Assembly (NCBI GenBank): GCA_964431965.1
Contig: CAYSLU010000125.1
Location: forward strand, 1-11,112
DNA length: 11,112 nucleotides
Origin: CAYSLU01 sp964431965
GTDB taxonomy: Bacteria > Verrucomicrobiota > Kiritimatiellia > CAIKKV01 > CAYSLU01
Direction: 5' to 3'
In this document: positions 7,141 through 11,112 of the stretch, piece by piece
How positions within the stretch are numbered: the first letter of the stretch is position 1
How the letters are laid out: each line of letters opens with the position of its first letter
Translations under genes and position numbers: made by a program
Notes under the pieces: generated by a model
What the model saw: the letters and a program-made list of their open reading frames with translations, nothing else
Database searches by the model: none
What the model was told of the DNA's origin: nothing

Positions 7141-8594
7141 GGGCGGGCCGAGTCATCCGGTGGGTGCTGGCGGGGTTGGTGGCGGCCGCGACGGCCGAGG
7201 CCGAGCCCGGCACGAATCTGCTCCAGGTTCTCGTCGCCTTCCAGCAGCCCGATCCCATGATCCCCTGGCAGAAGCGGCCGCCGGGCGAGCGGTTCGGCTA
7301 TGCCGTTTCCATCGGGGGGGATCGCCTGCTCACCACCGAGGACCTGGTGCGGAACCATACGCTCGTGGAGCTCCGCGAGCCGGAGCAGTCGCGCAAGATC
7401 CCGGCCACGGTCGAAGAATACGACTACCAGTGCAATCTCGCTGTCTTGCGCGTGGGCGAAACCAATCGGTCGTATGAGACCGCGCTCGCGGAGTACGCCA
7501 CCAACCTGGCCGCCGGCGCCGATCTGCGCGTCGTTCAGTTCGACGAAACGGGCGCCCTCCAGAGCGGAGGCGGCCGGCTGCTCAAGCTATCCGTCGGCCC
7601 CCTGCCGGCGGCTCCGGGCAGCGTCCTGTCGTTCAGCATGATGATGGACATGAACCTGAACGGCCCGGGCGCGCCGGTGTACGCGGGGGGGCGGCTGGCC
7701 GGCGTGGTGATGCAGTATGACCGCGCGGCGCGCACGGCCCTCGTGCTGCCGTACCCGATCGTGCGGCGGTTCCTCGAGGGCATCGCCAAGGTCCCGTACG
7801 CCGGCATTGGATCGGCCGGCTTCACGTGGAACGTCCTGACGGATCCCGTGAAGCGGGCGTACCTCGGCGTGCCCGGAGCAAAGGGCGGCATCCTGGTGCT
7901 GTCGATGCTGCCCGGCAGCGGCGCCGCGGAATCGCTGAAGTCCGGCGATGTGATCACAGAGTGGGACGGGGTGGCGATCGACAGCATGGGCTTCTACCAG
8001 GACCCGGAGTTCGGCCGGCTGCTGGTGCCGAATCTGATTTCCGCCCGGCGCTTCCCGGGGGAGGTTGTGCCGGTGTCGATTATCCGCGGCCGCCAGCCGC
8101 GGCAGGTGAGCGTGCGCCTGGCCCGGAGGCTGGACGGCGAGTCGCTGATCCCGGAGAATGTGGCGGGGCGCCCGGCGGAGTATGTGGCGGATGCCGGATA
8201 CGTGATTCGCGAACTGACCGGAGACTACCTCCAGGCGTCAGGGCCGAAGTGGGAGCTGCAAGTTAACCCGCGGCTCGTCCACCTCTACTTTGCGCGGGCC
8301 GAGGAGGAGACCCGGGCGGGCGATCGGATCGTGATCCTCTCGCGCGTCCTGCCGGATCCGATCAACATCGGCAGCCACCACCTGCGCGACGAGATTGTGA
8401 CCGGGATCAACGGCCAGCCGATCCGCAACATGAAGGACGTGTTCCGGGTGCTGGACGCGGACGGGGCGCTCCGACGCATCACCATGAAGGGCTCGCAGGT
8501 CGATATCGTCGTGGATCCCGACACGCTCGAAGAAGCCAACGTCCGTATCGCCCGCCAGTACCACATCCCGCGCCTGCGGTATCGCGCGGATTGA
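7137..8594 (+). CDS. HtrA-like pseudoprotease, paralogue lacking the catalytic triad
   Basis: This 485-residue protein aligns along its whole length with the HtrA-type protease just upstream but has lost all three catalytic residues. LTNAHVV is replaced by LTTEDLV (His to D69), DCDLALL by QCNLAVL (Asp to N100), and NPGNSGGPV by NLNGPGAPV (Ser to P177). Shared features include the early PWQ motif, a PDZ domain at about 222-330 (SLKSGDVITEWDG) and a C-terminal PDZ_3-like domain at about 345-485 with DEIVTGINGQPIRNMKDV. The signal peptide is clear: RVIRW, a hydrophobic core, and cleavage near A-E-A at 21-23, so the protein is exported. ATG 7137 overlaps the previous stop as ATGA and is preceded by GGAGG (7125-7129), indicating translational coupling. 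The frame is intact over 1.4 kb, so this is a maintained gene, not a decayed copy. A scaffold, chaperone or regulatory subunit for the active protease is a reasonable inference. Confidence 0.88.
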   Translation: MRAGRVIRWVLAGLVAAATAEAEPGTNLLQVLVAFQQPDPMIPWQKRPPGERFGYAVSIGGDRLLTTEDLVRNHTLVELREPEQSRKIPATVEEYDYQCNLAVLRVGETNRSYETALAEYATNLAAGADLRVVQFDETGALQSGGGRLLKLSVGPLPAAPGSVLSFSMMMDMNLNGPGAPVYAGGRLAGVVMQYDRAARTALVLPYPIVRRFLEGIAKVPYAGIGSAGFTWNVLTDPVKRAYLGVPGAKGGILVLSMLPGSGAAESLKSGDVITEWDGVAIDSMGFYQDPEFGRLLVPNLISARRFPGEVVPVSIIRGRQPRQVSVRLARRLDGESLIPENVAGRPAEYVADAGYVIRELTGDYLQASGPKWELQVNPRLVHLYFARAEEETRAGDRIVILSRVLPDPINIGSHHLRDEIVTGINGQPIRNMKDVFRVLDADGALRRITMKGSQVDIVVDPDTLEEANVRIARQYHIPRLRYRAD

Positions 8595-8614
8595 CCGGGC
8601 ATCTCAGCCCGGTC
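8593..8614. terminator. Perfect 8-bp hairpin between convergent genes
   Basis: GACCGGGC (8593-8600), loop ATCTCA, GCCCGGTC (8607-8614) forms a perfect 8-bp stem. It starts inside the TGA stop of the pseudoprotease gene and lies 36 bases from the end of the convergent DUF2156 gene. Neither side is followed by a T-run, so it may be a bidirectional transcript-end structure more than a standard intrinsic terminator. Confidence 0.45.
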
Positions 8615-8649
8615 CAGACGACCTGCCAGGCCGACTCCGTTTGCATCGC

Positions 8650-9573
8650 TCACGCGCCGGGGATGCGGTCGCATGCGCGGGGGTCGTCCGGCGCGGTCGA
8701 TGCGGTGGGCACCTCGGCGACGAACTTCCGGACGCGGTGGTGCGGATGGTAGCTCTGCTTGGCCTGGCGCAGGCCGGGGATGCCCAAGTCCTGCTCGCGA
8801 TTGACGTAGTCGAAGCCGCGCAGGGCGTTCTGGACGAACCACTGGTTGATCAGCTGCCCCAGGCCGTGCACGCCCGGCATGGCCTTCTCGAAGTGGCAGA
8901 CGGCAACTCCCGGCGCCAGCGCTTCGCCGAGGGCGTACGCCTCGATCTTTCCGTTCACGCGGATGGCGCCGCCGGCGAGCTCCAGCGCATCGTAGTGGGC
9001 GAACGCTTCGCGTATGGCGTCGTACTCCCGGCAGAGCCCGGGATCGATCGCGCAGTTGCGGGCGTCGCACCAGCGCGCCTGCATATCGCGGCACTCGTCT
9101 CGATTTGCCGCCGTGATCGGCTCATAGTGGCACTCGTGCGCATCCAGGCACTGGCGGACCAGGTTTCGCTTCTTGTGGTATTTCTCGCCCTTGAGCTCGG
9201 CTAGGTCCTCCGCCCGGTACACGTAGTCCGCCTGATCGGGGTCCTCCCGGCAGGTCAGCCCGTCCGCCTGCAGGGCGGCCACGCGCGATTCGGGGAGGCG
9301 CACGAGTCCGCGCAGGTTCGGGACCGCGCGGCGGAGCTCGGGCCAAGCGGGCTGCGGGCCGATGGCCCCGCCCATCGCCCACCAGTCCTCACGCGAAGAG
9401 CCCGGCACCAGAAGAACCAGTGACTCCCCGAGGCACAGGTAGTGGACCGGCCGGGACTTGCGCCAGACGAAGAGATTGGTGAAGGTCAGCTCCGACACCT
9501 CGGGCGGGTGCTGGCGGAGCCTCTCGGCGATCAGGGGCCGGGCGGCCAGGTCGAGTTCTATGGGCGACGTCAT
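8650..9573 (-). CDS. DUF2156 domain protein (GNAT-fold, LPG-synthase-C-like)
   Basis: This 307-residue protein belongs to the DUF2156 family (PF09924), which shares its tandem GNAT-like fold with the catalytic domain of phosphatidylglycerol lysyltransferases. Typical segments are SELTFTNLFVWR (27-38), GEKYHKKRNLVRQ (129-141), HYEPIT (149-154), CHFEKA (226-231) and YVNREQDLGIPGLRQAKQSYHP (256-277, shown here as the family signature). Family members of this size are soluble, lack the membrane domain of MprF, and mostly have no assigned acceptor. No signal peptide or membrane segment is seen. The start at 9573 agrees with the family N-terminus but has no Shine-Dalgarno sequence; the bases before it are CCCCTCCC. 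The gene lies 144 bases downstream of the sugar permease on the same strand, and could be read from that transcript or from its own weak promoter. An acyl- or aminoacyl-transfer role is inferred from fold only. Confidence 0.85.
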   Translation of the reverse strand: MTSPIELDLAARPLIAERLRQHPPEVSELTFTNLFVWRKSRPVHYLCLGESLVLLVPGSSREDWWAMGGAIGPQPAWPELRRAVPNLRGLVRLPESRVAALQADGLTCREDPDQADYVYRAEDLAELKGEKYHKKRNLVRQCLDAHECHYEPITAANRDECRDMQARWCDARNCAIDPGLCREYDAIREAFAHYDALELAGGAIRVNGKIEAYALGEALAPGVAVCHFEKAMPGVHGLGQLINQWFVQNALRGFDYVNREQDLGIPGLRQAKQSYHPHHRVRKFVAEVPTASTAPDDPRACDRIPGA

Positions 9574-9581
9574 GGGAGGGG

Positions 9582-9610
9582 ATGATGCCAGATGGCGGGC
9601 GTATCCGCAA
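9582..9610 (-). promoter_or_regulatory. Possible weak promoter before the DUF2156 gene
   Basis: Read on the - strand: TTGCGG (9605-9610), 17-bp spacer, CATCAT (9582-9587, four of six -10 positions), then eight bases to the ATG at 9573. The geometry would give a leaderless transcript, in keeping with the lack of a Shine-Dalgarno sequence. The -35 match is poor (three of six), so this is tentative. Confidence 0.25.
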
Positions 9611-9717
9611 AGCGCGATCCGATCATGAGGGCCCACCCGAGTCCTCGGCGAAGGAGGTGCGCCAAGTGGGAGCCCGTCCGGGCCCGAATCGAGGCGCAGA
9701 CACCTCAAGACGGGGGG

Positions 9718-10782
9718 TCATGCAGAGCCCGTGCCGGCTGATGAGTCTCGCAAGGCGGGCGCACGGCTCGCTCGGCTTCGGCTCATTCGGGCGCTGATCT
9801 GGTCCAGCACGACCGCGATCACAATGGCGCAGCCGATGATGATCCACTCGTAGTTCTGGTCGAAGCGCAGCGTGCGGATGGACTGCCGGATCAGCACGAT
9901 AAGCATGGCGCCGAGCATGGCGCTGATGGCGCTGCCGCGTCCGCCGCTGAGGCTGGCGCCGCCCACGACGGCTGAAGCGATCACGTAGAGCTCGTATCCG
10001 GTTGCATCGGCGCAGGATGCGGAGCCATAGTAGCTGCTGCCCATGAAGGCGGAAGCGCCGGCGGTCAGTCCCGCGAGCATGTAGACGCCAATCAGTACGC
10101 GCCCGATGCGGAGCCCCGAGTACCGGCTGGCGTCCGCATTTCCACCGACCGCATAGACGTGCCGGCCCGGTACCGTCCGCGCCAGGTAGATCGCCCCGAT
10201 GATCGTGACCGCCACCATGACCAGCATCGGAACCGGATGCAGTGTCAGCCCAGCCGGACCCGCCTTGGCTACCGCAGTCAGCGCGTCGGGCACCAGGACG
10301 CTCTGGGCCTTGCTCGCCACAAACGCGATGCCTCGGAAGACCCACATCGTTCCAAGCGTGATGATGAAAGGGTGTACGCGCAGGAATACAATGAGCAGCC
10401 CGTTGATCAATCCGCATACGAGCCCGATGCCCAGTGAGGTCCCGAGCGCGAGACCTACGGTTCCAGCGGGAGGAAGGTCCGGGGTCACGCGAAGCAGGAG
10501 CGCCGTCGTGACGCCGCAGAGCGCGTAGACCGATCCGACGGACAGGTCGATCCCGCCCGAGATGATCACGATCGTTGCGCCCACCGCCATGATGGCGAAG
10601 AAGCTCGCGTCCGTAGCGGTTTGGACGAGCGTGTGCGAGTTCAGGAAATTGTTCACTTGCCGGCCGGTCCGTCGGTCCTCGTGCGAACCGGCAAACAGGG
10701 TGAGCACGACGGATAGCGCGAGCATGATGGCTAGCAGTCCCGACTGCTGCGAGCCCAGGAAACGGCTTAGCACGCCTCGCAC
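9718..10782 (-). CDS. Sugar ABC transporter permease, RbsC family
   Basis: This 354-residue inner-membrane protein is the permease of a ribose/xylose/galactose-type ABC importer (BPD_transp_2 family). Family motifs appear in order: IISGGIDLSVGSVYAL (73-88), PFIITLGTMWVFRG (138-151), GRHVYAVGGNADASRYSG (206-223) and ELYVIASAVVGGASLSGGRG (264-283). Several hydrophobic helices are evident, for example at about 15-31, 61-76, 108-135, 184-201, 229-247 and 311-327. The GTG start at 10782 is preceded by GGAGG with six-base spacing; longer readings up to 10971 add only Arg-rich, non-helical sequence. The usual partners, an RbsA-type ATPase and a periplasmic binding protein, are not in the window; the next gene downstream is DUF2156. 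They may lie beyond the right edge or elsewhere. The substrate cannot be decided from the permease alone. Confidence 0.92.
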   Translation of the reverse strand: MRGVLSRFLGSQQSGLLAIMLALSVVLTLFAGSHEDRRTGRQVNNFLNSHTLVQTATDASFFAIMAVGATIVIISGGIDLSVGSVYALCGVTTALLLRVTPDLPPAGTVGLALGTSLGIGLVCGLINGLLIVFLRVHPFIITLGTMWVFRGIAFVASKAQSVLVPDALTAVAKAGPAGLTLHPVPMLVMVAVTIIGAIYLARTVPGRHVYAVGGNADASRYSGLRIGRVLIGVYMLAGLTAGASAFMGSSYYGSASCADATGYELYVIASAVVGGASLSGGRGSAISAMLGAMLIVLIRQSIRTLRFDQNYEWIIIGCAIVIAVVLDQISARMSRSRASRAPALRDSSAGTGSA

Positions 10783-10788
10783 CGGAAA

Positions 10789-10793
10789 CCTCC
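10789..10793 (-). promoter_or_regulatory. Ribosome binding site selecting the GTG start of the permease
   Basis: GGAGG on the - strand lies six bases before GTG 10782. It is the only good Shine-Dalgarno and start combination near the beginning of the homologous region, and it sets the N-terminus of the permease. Confidence 0.65.
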
Positions 10794-10800
10794 AGAAGCG

Positions 10801-10820
10801 ACGGTCGCGCGGTCGACCGT
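10801..10820 (-). promoter_or_regulatory. Inverted repeat in the permease leader (operator or RNA hairpin)
   Basis: ACGGTCG (10801-10807), six-base spacer, CGACCGT (10814-10820): a perfect 7-bp inverted repeat. It lies between the predicted transcription start (about 10827) and the ribosome binding site at 10789-10793. It could be a repressor operator or an mRNA hairpin seven bases from the Shine-Dalgarno sequence that affects translation. Which of the two cannot be decided from sequence. Confidence 0.4.
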
Positions 10821-10833
10821 CAGCTGTTCCGTA

Positions 10834-10862
10834 ACTATTCGCCCTTGCTCCTTCCTGGTCAA
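10834..10862 (-). promoter_or_regulatory. Promoter of the sugar permease gene
   Basis: Read on the - strand: TTGACC (10857-10862, five of six -35 positions), 17-bp spacer, AATAGT (10834-10839, four of six -10 positions). Transcription would start near 10827, with a leader of about 45 bases to GTG 10782 that contains the inverted repeat and the ribosome binding site. Confidence 0.5.
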
Positions 10863-11112
10863 GGCTGTTGTGGCGCGGCGTTCGTCGCTGTCGAGCGGTT
10901 GATTGAGTATCACCTCGGGTCCAAAGCGCTCCAATGTCCACCGACTGGCTAGGTTTCAATCGCGAACACATAGGCGTCGAGGTTGGTTTGCTGTAATCAC
11001 GCGCGGCTTATTCATGTACAGAGTATTTTGAGCGACCATTCGTCCTTCGGGTTGCGTGCCTGTGTGGGTGTTCTAGTACATTGTATGGTTAGGCGTCGGA
11101 AGGTAGTGCTTG
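10863..11112. other. Noncoding AT-richer region at the right edge
   Basis: No credible gene is seen on either strand. Base composition falls to about 50% G+C over 10981-11100 by hand count (60 of 120 bases), against about two thirds in the genes. Reading inward from the right edge on the - strand, two frames stop within 40 bases and the third runs about 31 codons to a stop near 11013; I cannot match it to any family. Small symmetric motifs (TGTACA near 11015, TACATTGTA near 11077) are present. The region is likely upstream regulatory DNA for the permease, or for a gene beyond the edge. Confidence 0.5.

Noticed and set aside
9574..9708. N-terminal extension of the DUF2156 protein to 9708
   Set aside because: The added residues are Pro/Arg/Ser-rich without family similarity; the conserved domain starts just after the 9573 ATG.
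10923..10932. AAAGCGCTCC as a LacI-type operator upstream of the permease
   Set aside because: Only the central AGCGCT is symmetric, and it lies about 60 bases upstream of the -35 box; too weak to claim.
10783..10971. N-terminal extension of the permease to 10971
   Set aside because: The extra 63 residues are polar and Arg-rich and would swallow the predicted promoter and leader. GTG 10782 has a well-spaced ribosome binding site.
11013..11112. Partial minus-strand gene entering from the right edge
   Set aside because: The only open frame gives about 31 codons ending near 11013, with no family resemblance, in an AT-richer noncoding stretch.

Overview
The window is GC-rich bacterial chromosome (roughly two thirds G+C in the genes by hand count). 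A cytoplasmic DUF4091/GH123-like protein, a Gfo/Idh/MocA oxidoreductase, a GH84-like protein and HtrA-type proteases with a plant-Deg-like C-terminal PDZ domain together suggest a Gram-negative member of the PVC group, perhaps Verrucomicrobiota (Kiritimatiellia or Lentisphaeria-like). That placement is an inference from gene content; no rRNA or other marker is present to confirm it.

Layout. (1) 1-366, + strand: the last 121 residues of GlmS. (2) 528-3442, + strand: a strong promoter (perfect TTGACA, 17-bp spacer, TAGTAT) drives an apparent two-gene operon of a DUF4091 glycosidase-like protein and a Gfo/Idh/MocA oxidoreductase. A GC stem-loop overlaps its final stop codon. (3) 3506-4912, - strand and convergent with that operon: a GH84 (O-GlcNAcase/NAGidase-fold) protein in which several active-site positions differ from the family, including the catalytic Asp-Asp pair, which reads Asp-Gly. 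(4) 5108-8594, + strand: a tight three-gene operon of a small secreted beta-barrel-like protein, an HtrA/Deg protease with an intact His-Asp-Ser triad, and a translationally coupled paralogue (ATGA overlap) in which all three triad residues are replaced. (5) 8650-9573, - strand: a DUF2156 (GNAT-fold) protein. (6) 9718-10782, - strand: an RbsC-type sugar ABC permease with its own promoter and a leader hairpin, but no ATPase or binding protein within the window. (7) 10863-11112: a noncoding, AT-richer stretch.

How the genes may work together. The left half has an amino-sugar flavour: GlmS makes glucosamine-6-phosphate, and GH123-like and GH84 folds both belong to enzyme groups that use the substrate's N-acetyl group in catalysis. 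Neither glycosidase-like protein has a signal peptide, so any activity would be cytoplasmic, on imported sugars or internal glycans. The centre looks like an envelope quality-control module: a barrel-like protein, an active periplasmic protease and a catalytically dead partner. The most interesting points are this protease/pseudoprotease pair and the altered GH84 active site.
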